A stretch of DNA of 64,000 nucleotides from Flavobacteriaceae bacterium UBA3611 (GCA_002375495.1 DFLU01000006.1:124001-188000), one strand, 5' to 3'. Numbered from the stretch's first letter, positions 8,730 to 18,920 are shown. Translations and numbers: made by a program. The notes: a model not told the origin generated them from the letters alone.

Positions 8730-9260
8730 ATGGAAGGAACTTTAGCAGTCATCTGGATGTTTGCAGGAAATTTTGCACCAAGAAATTGGGCCTATTGCCA
8801 AGGACAGATATTAGCGATCCAACAAAATCAAGCCTTATTTTCTCTCTTAGGAACTAATTATGGCGGTGATGGTAGAACCACATTTGCCTTGCCAGATTTT
8901 CGTGGAAGAGTAGCCGTAGGATTTGGAAACGGACCAGGATTATCGAATAGACCTTTGGCACAACGAGCGGGCCAAGAAACGCACACGCTTACCCAATTGG
9001 AAATGCCTAATCATACCCACCCTTTAAGCACAACTGTAGCCATAAATACCGCAAGTGGAGATGAAGCAGCAAATAATGGTCAATTTTTAGCAAGCCATGC
9101 TGGCGCGTTTAGTGAAGAATCTACTGCAGGAGCGGCGCTCGGTGGTGTGTCTTCGCAAATAGGCAACACAGGTGGAGGTCAGGCCCATAACAATATGCAG
9201 CCCTTTTTGGTGATGAACTATGTGATTTGCCTGTCAGGTATTTTTCCGTCAAGAAACTAA
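8730..9260 (+). CDS. Phage tail collar domain protein (MdpB type), copy 2
   Basis: This 176-residue paralogue of the protein at 6400 has the collar segment FAPRNWAYCQGQILAIQQ and GGDGRTTFALPDFRGR, then HTLTQLEMPNHTHP, SHAGAFSEEST and the same GIFPSRN end. There is no signal peptide. It lies between the dioxygenase-fold gene (23 bases upstream) and the binding-protein gene (7 bases downstream), so these three are probably one transcript. The function of the family is unknown. Confidence 0.9.
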   Translation: MEGTLAVIWMFAGNFAPRNWAYCQGQILAIQQNQALFSLLGTNYGGDGRTTFALPDFRGRVAVGFGNGPGLSNRPLAQRAGQETHTLTQLEMPNHTHPLSTTVAINTASGDEAANNGQFLASHAGAFSEESTAGAALGGVSSQIGNTGGGQAHNNMQPFLVMNYVICLSGIFPSRN

Positions 9261-9267
9261 TAGGTTC

Positions 9268-10404
9268 ATGACGTTACAAATTGCCGTATTACTGCCAAAA
9301 TCGGACATGTTTCCGACCTTGGCAAAAGATTTCTTACAAGGATTAAAATTGGCATTAAACACATCGAAACCCGATCTGGATGTTAATTTTATTATTGAGA
9401 TGACAGGGTTGGCGAATGAAGAATCGCTATTAAAAACCTGTGAAAAGCTTTTAATAGAAGATACTATCGATCTTGCCATTGGTTTTTGTGCAGACAACTT
9501 GATAGATGACTTTACCACGCTTTTCAACAGCTATAAAAAACCATTGATTCGAGTAGATTTAGGAGCTTCTGTGATCAAAAATGAGCAGGTAAATCCGTAT
9601 ACGCTGCACTATACGTTAAATCTTTGGCAGTCGGCTTATGCTGCAGGATTATATGCAGCAGAAAATTATGGAAAGAAGGCTTCGTTTTTGGCATCTGCGT
9701 ACGACGGTGGATATCACCTAAGCGCAGCATTTGCAGAAGGATTTCAGACAGCTGGTGGCGATATCTTGAGATTTAATGTGGGGCCGATAGATTATAAGCA
9801 AACAAATTTTACTGAAATGATAGCCTCCATAGAAAAGGAACAACCCGACGTAATTTTTGCTGTTTTCAGTTACAAAGAAGGTGTAGAAATATGTAAGCAT
9901 TTGGCCGATGCTAGTTTCAACGGAAATATCCCCGTGATGGCAATTCCGTTAATGACAGATGAGACCATCAATATTGAAGATTCCGGATTGAAAAATGTAC
10001 AATCTGTTGCATCATGGTCTTTTGTGGATACTTCGGAAGCGATGCAAAAGTTTCAAAACAACTTTAAGGACGCTCATGATGAAAATCCAAATGTAATATC
10101 CTTATTGGGATATGAAGTGGGCCAAGTGATATTGCATGCACAGGCTGAAGACGGTACACTACCTGCGAAAATTTCCGAAGCAATAAAAGATAGACCTTTA
10201 AAAACCCCTCGAGGGAAAATTGGCGTGAATAGTAAAAATGAATCGAGGCCAGAATGTTTTTATGTTCGTGATTTTCAATTCAAAAACCAGCGATACGAGA
10301 ATCATAAAATAGCAGAATTAAATAATCCTGTTTCAGAAGAACTTCTTGAAAAATTTCAACAATGGCCTAACCCAAGTTGGCAAAATCCGTATCAATGTAC
10401 GTAG
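9268..10404 (+). CDS. Type 1 periplasmic-binding-protein fold, without signal peptide
   Basis: This 378-residue protein resembles branched-chain amino-acid ABC-type substrate-binding proteins (Peripla_BP_6). It starts directly with the first core strand (LQIAVLLPKSDMFPTLAKDFLQGL), then shows AAGLYAAENYGKKASFLAS and the inter-lobe strand DVIFAVFSYKEG. No Sec, lipoprotein or Tat signal precedes the fold, and the gene begins only 7 bases after the tail-collar stop, so no upstream signal is missing. It is therefore predicted to be cytoplasmic, or exported with a partner. No ABC permease or ATPase genes are nearby. Confidence 0.75.
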   Translation: MTLQIAVLLPKSDMFPTLAKDFLQGLKLALNTSKPDLDVNFIIEMTGLANEESLLKTCEKLLIEDTIDLAIGFCADNLIDDFTTLFNSYKKPLIRVDLGASVIKNEQVNPYTLHYTLNLWQSAYAAGLYAAENYGKKASFLASAYDGGYHLSAAFAEGFQTAGGDILRFNVGPIDYKQTNFTEMIASIEKEQPDVIFAVFSYKEGVEICKHLADASFNGNIPVMAIPLMTDETINIEDSGLKNVQSVASWSFVDTSEAMQKFQNNFKDAHDENPNVISLLGYEVGQVILHAQAEDGTLPAKISEAIKDRPLKTPRGKIGVNSKNESRPECFYVRDFQFKNQRYENHKIAELNNPVSEELLEKFQQWPNPSWQNPYQCT

Positions 10405-10518
10405 CTGCAAATTACGTAGAAGTACGTATTGATAGCTAAAATTAACAAGAGTACATTTGAGCATATCAAATTGAATTTCAACAAATTGCTTCAAAAAGCA
10501 ATTTTAAAACTACCAATC

Positions 10519-13500
10519 ATGAAAAAAATTACAGCACTAATTCTTGTTTTTTGTGCCTTGTTTCAGTTTACTGAAAGTGCTGCGCAAAAAGTTGTGGTCA
10601 TAGGGATGAATCACGTTTCATCTGGACCAAACACTGATGGTTTTGCTTTTGTAGCTACTGAAAATATTCCCAACGGAGAAATTATATATTTTACGGAGAA
10701 TGAATATGTATCAGGAACGAATGCTTTTGACCCTGGTGAAGCGGTCATTATTTACACTTCTCCCGGTCTGACTACTGGAGATGTAGTGTTTATTGATGAG
10801 ACGAGTACCAATACATATTCGCTTACCTGTAATTCTGGTTCCGGGGCTATTTGCGGAACAGCAGCTCATTCAGCAACAAACGGTAGTTTTTCCGTCTCGA
10901 CAAATGGTGACGGACTTTATGCGTATGCTGACACCAATGACAATCCCGGTGATGGTATTTCTGAAATTTACTCGGTATTATACACAGGTTCAGGCGAATT
11001 GCCCACCCAAAATGGAGGGAACATACCTGCTGGTCAAAGTCCGTTACCTGATTACCCCAATGCGATTGTAGTAGATGGTTTTCCTGATGATGGTGATATC
11101 AATGTAGGACCAGATCGGGTAGAATATATGTTCAGCCCAGCATCAATGAGAGATGGTGTGAGCAAAACAGCTTTAGAAAATCCAACAAACTACCTTAGTT
11201 ACGTTGCTAACCAAGCATTGTCGGTGGTGCCATTTACCAATCTTAATTTGGGTGGCGCTAATCCTGTAGCAACACTTTCGGTATCAAGTAACATGATTGC
11301 TGAAAATAGTGGGGGTAGTATTACCATAACAGCAACACTCGATGCAGCAGCTACTGCAGCGACGACCGTGAACTTAACAATCACTGGAACGGCTACCAAT
11401 GGTGCTGATTATAGCCTGACCGGAACTTCTATTACTATTGCAAATGGTGCAACTACAGGTTCCATTACACTAAGTCCTACTGGAGATACCACCTTGGAGC
11501 CTAACGAGACAGCCATTCTAACTATTGCTTCTGGTACTGGTTATGATGCTGGTAGTCCGAGTTCGCAAACAATCACGATTACTAATGACGACACAGTCGC
11601 TAACACACCTGTGGTGGCTGTAACAGGAACCAACCATAGTGGAACAGATGGATTTTCATTTGTGGCTTTAGATGACATTACGGCGGGTACCCAAGTATAT
11701 TTTACAGATTATGATTATAGCAATGCTACCCTCGCTTTTAGCGCGCCTAGCCAGCAAGGAGTAATGCTTTGGACCGCTCCTGTGGGTGGCGTAACCAGAG
11801 GACAGGTAATCGTGGCAACAGAAACTGCGATGAATGTTTTTACAACAACTTGCGACAGTGGAACTTGCGGTACAATGACCCTTGTGGCAGGAACTTTTGC
11901 GCTAGCAACAGATGGTGAAGCATTTTATGCATATACTGATAGTGATAGTGATCCTACGAACGGAGTGACAGAGATATCTTCGGTGTTGTATACTGGTTTA
12001 AGTGCATCTCCGGGAGGAAATATTTCGGCAGATCGAAACCCCAATTCAGTTTACACTGGTGCAATAGTAGTAGATGGCTTTCCAAACGTTTCGGCAAACA
12101 GAACAGAATATGATCCTACCAAAAGAAATGTGAACGTAGATCAAGCGGTTTTTCAAAACACAACCAATTGGGTGCATGCGCAAGCAAGTGCTACGCTAGA
12201 CACCACACCTTTTGCTAATATTATTATTACTACAGGTTCGGCAGACCCTTCTGTATCAGTTACAGTTTCGCCTGCCACCGTAGTAGAAGACAGTGGTACA
12301 GCTATAACATATACGTTTACCTTAAGTGCAGCCGCCACAGCCAGCACAACTATTAATTTCACGGTAGGAGGTACGGCAACATTTCCTTCAGATTATAGTG
12401 TTTCAGGAACTGCAAGTTTTACTGCTACCACGGGAAGTATTGTGATACCTAATGGTGCGAGTACGGCAGCTTTTACAGCTACCCCAATCGCAGATACTAC
12501 GGTTGAAACTTTAGAGTCTATTGAAATCATGATAGATTCAGGTACAGGCTATATAGGTGGTTCTCCAAACGATGCTACAGCAACCATCAGTAATGATGAT
12601 ACTAGTATGTCTGATCCTCTAGTGGCTATCACAGGACTGAACCATGTAACTCCGGATGCTTTTTCATTCGTAGCGGCGCAAGAAATTCCAGCCAATACAG
12701 TTATTTACTTTACCGATAAATCATTTGACAATACAACATTAACCTACGGTCCTAACGAAACAGTATTTATGTATACTTCCCCAGGAGTAGCCATTCCGCA
12801 AGGAGACGTTATTGTAGTAAAAGAAGATCCAGCAAATACCTATTCATTAACATGTAATGGCGCCAGTGGTGCTGCCTGTGGAACTATTATAGCTACAGGT
12901 GCTTTTAATGCAGCAACGGCAGGAGAAACGTTTTATGCTTATGAAGATAGCGATGCAGACCCTACCAATGGTGTTGACGATATCTATGCAGTATTATATA
13001 CTGGAAACGGCGGAACAGGAATTTCTGGCGGGCCGATTCCAGCAATAGAAGACCCTTCAGGAATTTATTTGAGTGCTTTGGTGGTTGATGGATTTCCCGC
13101 AGTACCGCCAAATCGGACTGAATATGACCCAACACTGAGAAACATTCCAGTTAGTACCGCTGATTTCGAAAATGTTGCGAATTGGGTACATGCCCAACCG
13201 AACGCCGACCTTTCTCCAGTACCTTTCGCAAGTATCGCAATTGTAGCAACCTTTACAGCTCTGGCCGATCTTTGTATTGACGCAGGGGTGCAAACCGGTC
13301 TGGGAGGTGGTTCACCAACAGGCGGCGTATACAGCGGCCCTGGCGTTACAGACGATGGTAACGGAATGACATATAGCTTCGATCCCGCAGCGGCTGGGGT
13401 TGGGGTACATACGTTAACATATTCTGTTTCTGGAAATACAGCCACAGACGATGTAGAAGTATTTGCATTGCCAACAGTTGGTTTTACAGCACCCGCAGAT

Positions 13501-16500
13501 CTTTGTATAGATGCAGGTGTACAAGCAGGCCTTGGTGGTGGAACCCCAACAGGCGGTGTGTATAGCGGTCCTGGTGTTACAGACGATGGTAACGGAATGA
13601 CATATTCTTTCGACCCTGCAGCAGCAGGAGTTGGAACTCATACAATAACATACAACTTTACAGACGGTAATGGATGTTCAGGTAGTGCAAACGATGACGT
13701 TGAAGTATTTGCTTTACCAACAGTAACTTTTACAGCACCTGCAAGTCCAGTTTGTCCTACATTAGTATTAACTGGTCAAGGCGGCGGAACTCCAACAGGA
13801 GGAGTCTACAGTGGCCCTGGAGTTACAGACGACGGAAATGGCATGACGTATACTTTTGATACCAACGCTTCAGGTACCGGAACACATACCATTACATATA
13901 CATTTACCGACGGAAACGGTTGTACAGCATCTGCTTCCGACATGGTAACGGTTGAAGATAATGATCCGCCAGTGATTACCTGCCCAGCAGATATCACAGT
14001 CGATAATGACCCGGGTCAATGTGGTGCTATCGTAAATTTTGCAGCAACAGCTACAGACAATTGCCCGAGCACGGTAACCATAACATATTCTCAGGACCCC
14101 GGAACACAATTTCCGGTCGGTACGACGGTTGTAACAGCTATCGCAACGGATGGCGCTGGACAGACTGCTAGTTGTACATTCAATGTAACGGTAAACGATG
14201 CTGAAGACCCAACTATTACTTGTCCTATTGATATTACACAGAGTAATGATCCAGGAGTTTGTGACGCATTTGTTACAATACCTATTCCTGTTACATCGGA
14301 TACTTGTTCTATTGCAAATGCATTAGATTTTGATGGAGCGGATGATCTTGTCTCATTAAATCTTCCTTCTGTATTCACAAATTTAGCAACTTCAGATTTT
14401 ACAGCTGAAATGTGGATATTTCATCGAAATTCAGAATTTGAAAGACTCTTTTTTGCACAACAGGATTCCAGCAATTATGCGACCGCAGCAACTAGTAATT
14501 CAGGGGTTATATTTTTTTATGTAGTAGTTGGAGGAACCACTTATTCTCTTCAAACAAATGCAACGGTTCCACTAAATTCTTGGACACATGTTGCAATGCG
14601 CTGGACTGCCAGTACTGCTACTCCAGAAATTTTTATAAATGGCACTTTAGCCCCTGGTACACCCGGCGGATCTTCTTCACTTTCAACCGATAATGTAATG
14701 ACCTTGGGGAGTAAACTTAATGCGACACAGAGCTTTAATGGGCAAATTGATGAATTTAGACTATGGTCTTCAGCACAAAGTAATGCTGATATTGCTTCAA
14801 ATTCTAACAGTTGTATAGACCCTATGGCCGCTGGACTAGAGGTATACTACACTTTAGACCAAACTTCAGGTAACACAACTGCAATGGACAGCACCGGAAA
14901 TGGAAATACTGGTACACTAATTAATATGGATCCAGCGAATGATTGGGTAGCTGGAACTGTAGAGTGTCCCTTGTTAGTTGTGAACGACTTTACGGGTACT
15001 GAAAATGCATCTGGAACATATCCTGTAGGAACCACAACAGTAAATTATACTGTTACAGATCGCGCTGGAAATACTGCAACCTGTAGCTTTGATGTGACTA
15101 TAAATGATACAGAAGCTCCAGTGGCAGTTTGTCAAGATATCACTGTACAATTAGATGCTGCAGGAATGGTGAGTATCGTTGCTGCTGATGTAGACGGCGG
15201 TTCTACTGATAACTGCGGAATTGCTGGGCTTTCGGTAACACCTAGCACCTTTACATGTGCAGATGTTGGTCCTAATACCGTTACATTGACGGTAACCGAC
15301 ACCAGTGGAAACTCATCTACTTGTACCGCAATAGTAACTGTTGAAGATAATGATCCGCCAGTAATTACCTGCCCAGCAGATATCACAGTCGATAATGACC
15401 CGGGTCAATGTGGTGCTATCGTAAATTTTGCAGCAACAGCTACAGACAATTGCCCGAGTACGGTGACAATCACCTATTCGCAAGATCCAGGTACCGAATT
15501 CGCAGTAGGAACTACGGTGGTAACAGCTACCGCAACAGATGGTGGTGGAAATACATCAACTTGTACGTTCAACATCACCGTGAATGATGCAGAAGACCCA
15601 ACGATAACCTGTCCGGTAGATATAACTCAAAGTACAGATCCGGGGGTTTGTGGAGCTGTGATAAACTATACGGCACCTGTTGCAGCAGATAATTGTGGCG
15701 GTCTTATCGTTACTGAAACATTTAACTTTACTGGTGCTTCACAGACATTTATAGTGCCAACTGGCGTTACAAGTGTTTCTATTGACGCGTTTGGTGCTGC
15801 TGGGCAAGACATGATTATTGAAGATTTTGATCCTAGTACCGGTGGCCTTGGTGGTCAAGCTAGTGGAGAATTAGCAGTAACACCTGGGGATGTACTTACT
15901 ATTTTTGTAGGTGGTGCGGGAACTGATGGAGTTGGCGGATTTAATGGTGGCGAAGTAGGAGGTTTTGGAACACCTACTACAGGAACTGGCGGATTTGCTG
16001 GTAGTGGCGGTGGAGCTTCTGATGTTCGAATTGGAGGCACTTCACTAACAGACCGTATTATCGTTGCCGGTGGCGGTGGCGGTAGCGGAAGAGACTACGT
16101 AAACGGTACTTGCACACCATGTGGTATTGGCGGTGACGGGGGTGCTGGAGGTGGATTCACTGGAATTGATGGAGAAGACCCATCTTGGAGCGGAATCCTT
16201 GGCTCTTTCCCAAATGTAGGAGCTGGTGGTAAAGGAGGTACTCCTACCATGGGTGGTGCAGCTGGAGATGGACCTAATGGCCCAGCTGGAAACCCAGGCG
16301 CCCTTGGAATTGGAGGTGCTGGTGTGAATGGTACACAAAGTGTTGCCAGCGGTGGCGGCGGTGGTGGATACTATGGTGGTGGTTCTGGTGGCGGAGGTGA
16401 TTCTGGAAATGGTGTCGCAGGCGCTGGCGGAGCTGGTGGTTCAAGCTATGTAGGTGGTGTTACTTCAGGGATAACAAATCCTGGAGTGCGAGCGGGCGAT

Positions 16501-18888
16501 GGAAGAGTAGTGATTTCTTATACGCAAAATCCAGTTGTGACACAAACTGCTGGTCTCCCAAGCGGAAGCACCTTCCCGGTAGGAACTACAACGAACACGT
16601 TTGTCGTAACAGACGGAGCAGGAAATACAGCAACCTGTAGTTTCGATGTAACTATTAATGATACCGAAGCGCCGATGATCACGTGTCCTGGTGATATTAT
16701 GGTGAACAACGACCCGGGAGATTGTGCCGCAATCGTATCATTCATGGCCACCGCAACCGACAACTGTAGTGCCATGGTAACATACTCACAAGATCCTGGA
16801 ACAAGCTTCCCAGTGGGAACCACTACAGTAACTGCTACGGCAACAGATCCTGCTGGTAATACAGCTAGCTGTACTTTTGATGTAACAGTAACAGATAATG
16901 AGCCTCCAGTTGCAGTATGTATGGATCTTACGGTTCAGTTGGATGCATCTGGAAATGCGAGTATCACACCAGCTGATATTGATGGTGGCTCTTCTGATAA
17001 CTGCGGAATCGCTTCGCTTGCGATTACCCCTAGTACATTTAGTTGTGCCGATGTAGGCCCAAATACGGTTACTCTAACAGTTACCGACGTGAACGGGAAC
17101 TCGTCTACCTGTACTTCTACCGTAACGGTTGAGGACAACGTGCCACCAGTGGCCGTTTGCCAGGATATCACCATTCAGCTGGATGCCAATGGCGATGCTA
17201 GTATCGTCCCAGCCGATGTGGACGGCGGCTCTACCGATGCCTGTGGGATCGCTTCCATAGCGATCGACATAGACACCTTTACCTGTGCTGATGTAGGTCC
17301 CAACAACGTGACCCTTACGGTAACAGATGTGAACGGAAACTCAAGTTCTTGTGTGGCAGTGGTAACGGTAGAGGACAACATTCCACCGACCATTACCTGC
17401 CCAGCAGATATTGACCTCGGTACCGACACGGGTATCTGCGGTGCGCTGGTGAACTACCCAGACCCATTGCCAACAGACGATAACTGTGGTGTGGCCAGCA
17501 TTACCCAGACCGCCGGTCTGCCAAGCGGTTCCATATTCCCAGTGGGGATGACCGTGAACACCTTTGTGGTGACCGACCTGAGCGGGAACACCGCCACCTG
17601 TAGCTTTACCGTTACCATCACCGATGATGAGCCGCCCGTGGCCGTGTGTCAGGACATCACCGTACAGCTCGACGCTTCTGGCAGTGTGACGATATTGGCA
17701 AGCGATGTGGACGGCGGCAGCACCGACAACTGTTCGACGGGAAGCCTAGACCTATTGCTGGACATTGATACCTTTACATGTGCAGATGTGGGCCCGAATA
17801 CGGTGACCCTCACCGTGATTGACGAGGCAGGGCTCAGCAGCACCTGTACGGCGACCGTTACCGTAGAAGATGTGACACCGCCCGTGGCAGTGTGCCAGAA
17901 TATCATCGTACAACTGGATGCGACCGGAAATGTGACCATAGACCCATCACTGTTGGATAACGGATCCACCGATGAATGTGGTGGCACGCTAACGTACACT
18001 GCATCACCAGATACCTTCGACTGTTCGAACGTGGGTGCGAACACTGTAACCCTCACGGTCACCGACAGCAACGGGAACAGCAGTACCTGCACGGGGGTTG
18101 TACTGGTAGAGGACAATGTGAACCCTGTTGTGACCTGTATGGACATGACCGTATCACTTGATGAAAACGGTCTGGCAACGATAGATCCAGCCGACCTAGT
18201 ACTGGTGAGCGACGACGCTTGTGGTATCACTACAACTACAGCAAGCATCACAGAATTTGATTGTGATGATGTAGGTACTCCGGTAAACGTGACGGTAACT
18301 GTTACAGATCCTTCAGGAAATACGGCTAGCTGTACAGCAACGGTAACAGTGCTCGATGAAATAACACCAGAACTTGATTGTCCGGCAGAAGTAACAGTAC
18401 AAACAGAAGGAGGAACTCAGTATGAAGTAGAAGACTTTATCGCTTCTGGTATTGTGGGTGCGACAGACAATTGTAGCGACCCCGTGACTTTAGTGAGTCA
18501 AGATCCAGCAGTTGGAACGTTGTTAGACCCAGGAGTATATCCTGTAACCATCACGGTAGCAGATGATTCTGGCAATGAGGCAAGTTGTGTGTTCGACCTG
18601 ATTGTAGAGGAGACGTTGGGGGCTATTGATAATTCGTTTGATATTTCAAGCATCACCATGTTCCCGAACCCTGCATCAGATTTTGTTACACTCGGCAATC
18701 CGCAACAGATCCCATTGAAGGATGTGGCAATCTACGATGTGACAGGACGTTTGATCAAGACACTGGATGCGGAAACGGTAACCGATGAGATGAAGATAGA
18801 TATCTATGAACTGGCAAGTGCTACATATCTATTTATCATTAACACTGCAGATGGTGTACAGGTGACACAGCAGATCGTAAAAGAATAA
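10519..18888 (+). CDS. Giant T9SS-secreted surface protein with Calx-beta, HYR, LamG and Gly-rich domains
   Basis: A protein of about 2789 residues. The ATG at 10519 is preferred over an upstream TTG at 10429 because it gives a proper Sec signal (MKKITALILVFCALFQFTES). In order: three modules of about 170 residues beginning V.GMNHV / V.GTNHS / I.GLNHV, the first two each followed by a Calx-beta-like domain. Then come three 'PTGGVYSGPGVTDDGNGM' modules and many HYR repeats (ITCP.DI...D.G.C...V...ATD.C). A LamG domain (about 1267-1432) and a glycine-rich region (about 1731-2002) sit inside HYR repeats. The last 80 residues are a T9SS type A sorting domain (MFPNPASDFV). It is probably an adhesin or matrix protein. 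Confidence 0.9.
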   Translation: MKKITALILVFCALFQFTESAAQKVVVIGMNHVSSGPNTDGFAFVATENIPNGEIIYFTENEYVSGTNAFDPGEAVIIYTSPGLTTGDVVFIDETSTNTYSLTCNSGSGAICGTAAHSATNGSFSVSTNGDGLYAYADTNDNPGDGISEIYSVLYTGSGELPTQNGGNIPAGQSPLPDYPNAIVVDGFPDDGDINVGPDRVEYMFSPASMRDGVSKTALENPTNYLSYVANQALSVVPFTNLNLGGANPVATLSVSSNMIAENSGGSITITATLDAAATAATTVNLTITGTATNGADYSLTGTSITIANGATTGSITLSPTGDTTLEPNETAILTIASGTGYDAGSPSSQTITITNDDTVANTPVVAVTGTNHSGTDGFSFVALDDITAGTQVYFTDYDYSNATLAFSAPSQQGVMLWTAPVGGVTRGQVIVATETAMNVFTTTCDSGTCGTMTLVAGTFALATDGEAFYAYTDSDSDPTNGVTEISSVLYTGLSASPGGNISADRNPNSVYTGAIVVDGFPNVSANRTEYDPTKRNVNVDQAVFQNTTNWVHAQASATLDTTPFANIIITTGSADPSVSVTVSPATVVEDSGTAITYTFTLSAAATASTTINFTVGGTATFPSDYSVSGTASFTATTGSIVIPNGASTAAFTATPIADTTVETLESIEIMIDSGTGYIGGSPNDATATISNDDTSMSDPLVAITGLNHVTPDAFSFVAAQEIPANTVIYFTDKSFDNTTLTYGPNETVFMYTSPGVAIPQGDVIVVKEDPANTYSLTCNGASGAACGTIIATGAFNAATAGETFYAYEDSDADPTNGVDDIYAVLYTGNGGTGISGGPIPAIEDPSGIYLSALVVDGFPAVPPNRTEYDPTLRNIPVSTADFENVANWVHAQPNADLSPVPFASIAIVATFTALADLCIDAGVQTGLGGGSPTGGVYSGPGVTDDGNGMTYSFDPAAAGVGVHTLTYSVSGNTATDDVEVFALPTVGFTAPADLCIDAGVQAGLGGGTPTGGVYSGPGVTDDGNGMTYSFDPAAAGVGTHTITYNFTDGNGCSGSANDDVEVFALPTVTFTAPASPVCPTLVLTGQGGGTPTGGVYSGPGVTDDGNGMTYTFDTNASGTGTHTITYTFTDGNGCTASASDMVTVEDNDPPVITCPADITVDNDPGQCGAIVNFAATATDNCPSTVTITYSQDPGTQFPVGTTVVTAIATDGAGQTASCTFNVTVNDAEDPTITCPIDITQSNDPGVCDAFVTIPIPVTSDTCSIANALDFDGADDLVSLNLPSVFTNLATSDFTAEMWIFHRNSEFERLFFAQQDSSNYATAATSNSGVIFFYVVVGGTTYSLQTNATVPLNSWTHVAMRWTASTATPEIFINGTLAPGTPGGSSSLSTDNVMTLGSKLNATQSFNGQIDEFRLWSSAQSNADIASNSNSCIDPMAAGLEVYYTLDQTSGNTTAMDSTGNGNTGTLINMDPANDWVAGTVECPLLVVNDFTGTENASGTYPVGTTTVNYTVTDRAGNTATCSFDVTINDTEAPVAVCQDITVQLDAAGMVSIVAADVDGGSTDNCGIAGLSVTPSTFTCADVGPNTVTLTVTDTSGNSSTCTAIVTVEDNDPPVITCPADITVDNDPGQCGAIVNFAATATDNCPSTVTITYSQDPGTEFAVGTTVVTATATDGGGNTSTCTFNITVNDAEDPTITCPVDITQSTDPGVCGAVINYTAPVAADNCGGLIVTETFNFTGASQTFIVPTGVTSVSIDAFGAAGQDMIIEDFDPSTGGLGGQASGELAVTPGDVLTIFVGGAGTDGVGGFNGGEVGGFGTPTTGTGGFAGSGGGASDVRIGGTSLTDRIIVAGGGGGSGRDYVNGTCTPCGIGGDGGAGGGFTGIDGEDPSWSGILGSFPNVGAGGKGGTPTMGGAAGDGPNGPAGNPGALGIGGAGVNGTQSVASGGGGGGYYGGGSGGGGDSGNGVAGAGGAGGSSYVGGVTSGITNPGVRAGDGRVVISYTQNPVVTQTAGLPSGSTFPVGTTTNTFVVTDGAGNTATCSFDVTINDTEAPMITCPGDIMVNNDPGDCAAIVSFMATATDNCSAMVTYSQDPGTSFPVGTTTVTATATDPAGNTASCTFDVTVTDNEPPVAVCMDLTVQLDASGNASITPADIDGGSSDNCGIASLAITPSTFSCADVGPNTVTLTVTDVNGNSSTCTSTVTVEDNVPPVAVCQDITIQLDANGDASIVPADVDGGSTDACGIASIAIDIDTFTCADVGPNNVTLTVTDVNGNSSSCVAVVTVEDNIPPTITCPADIDLGTDTGICGALVNYPDPLPTDDNCGVASITQTAGLPSGSIFPVGMTVNTFVVTDLSGNTATCSFTVTITDDEPPVAVCQDITVQLDASGSVTILASDVDGGSTDNCSTGSLDLLLDIDTFTCADVGPNTVTLTVIDEAGLSSTCTATVTVEDVTPPVAVCQNIIVQLDATGNVTIDPSLLDNGSTDECGGTLTYTASPDTFDCSNVGANTVTLTVTDSNGNSSTCTGVVLVEDNVNPVVTCMDMTVSLDENGLATIDPADLVLVSDDACGITTTTASITEFDCDDVGTPVNVTVTVTDPSGNTASCTATVTVLDEITPELDCPAEVTVQTEGGTQYEVEDFIASGIVGATDNCSDPVTLVSQDPAVGTLLDPGVYPVTITVADDSGNEASCVFDLIVEETLGAIDNSFDISSITMFPNPASDFVTLGNPQQIPLKDVAIYDVTGRLIKTLDAETVTDEMKIDIYELASATYLFIINTADGVQVTQQIVKE
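13951..14069 (+). repeat. 119-bp direct repeat within the giant gene, copy 1
   Basis: Copies at 13951-14069 and 15340-15458 differ at one base over 119 bases by my reading. They encode the start of an HYR domain (VEDNDPPVITCPADITVDND...). This much nucleotide identity implies recent duplication or gene conversion. Confidence 0.9.
15340..15458 (+). repeat. 119-bp direct repeat within the giant gene, copy 2
   Basis: This is the second copy of the 13951-14069 repeat, in the same frame and orientation. It lies after the LamG insertion and before the Gly-rich insertion. Confidence 0.9.
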
Positions 18889-18920
18889 CTTTTAAAATTA
18901 GATTAGATAGTTAGATAATT

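Noticed and set aside
6400..9260. Prophage suggested by tail-collar proteins
   Set aside because: No capsid, portal, terminase, tail tube, lysis or integrase genes lie within 10 kb. MdpB-type collar proteins occur alone in bacterial chromosomes.
17649..18251. Open 200-codon antisense frame inside the giant surface gene
   Set aside because: It arises from the repeated, Thr/Val-rich coding sequence of the sense strand. The translation is low-complexity Ser/Thr/Val with no start context or family match. The same applies to the antisense frames at 13065, 15132 and 3009.
13280..18400. CRISPR-like regularity of repeats
   Set aside because: The periodicity is in frame with the HYR protein repeats, units are 240 bases or longer and diverged, and there are no spacers or cas genes.
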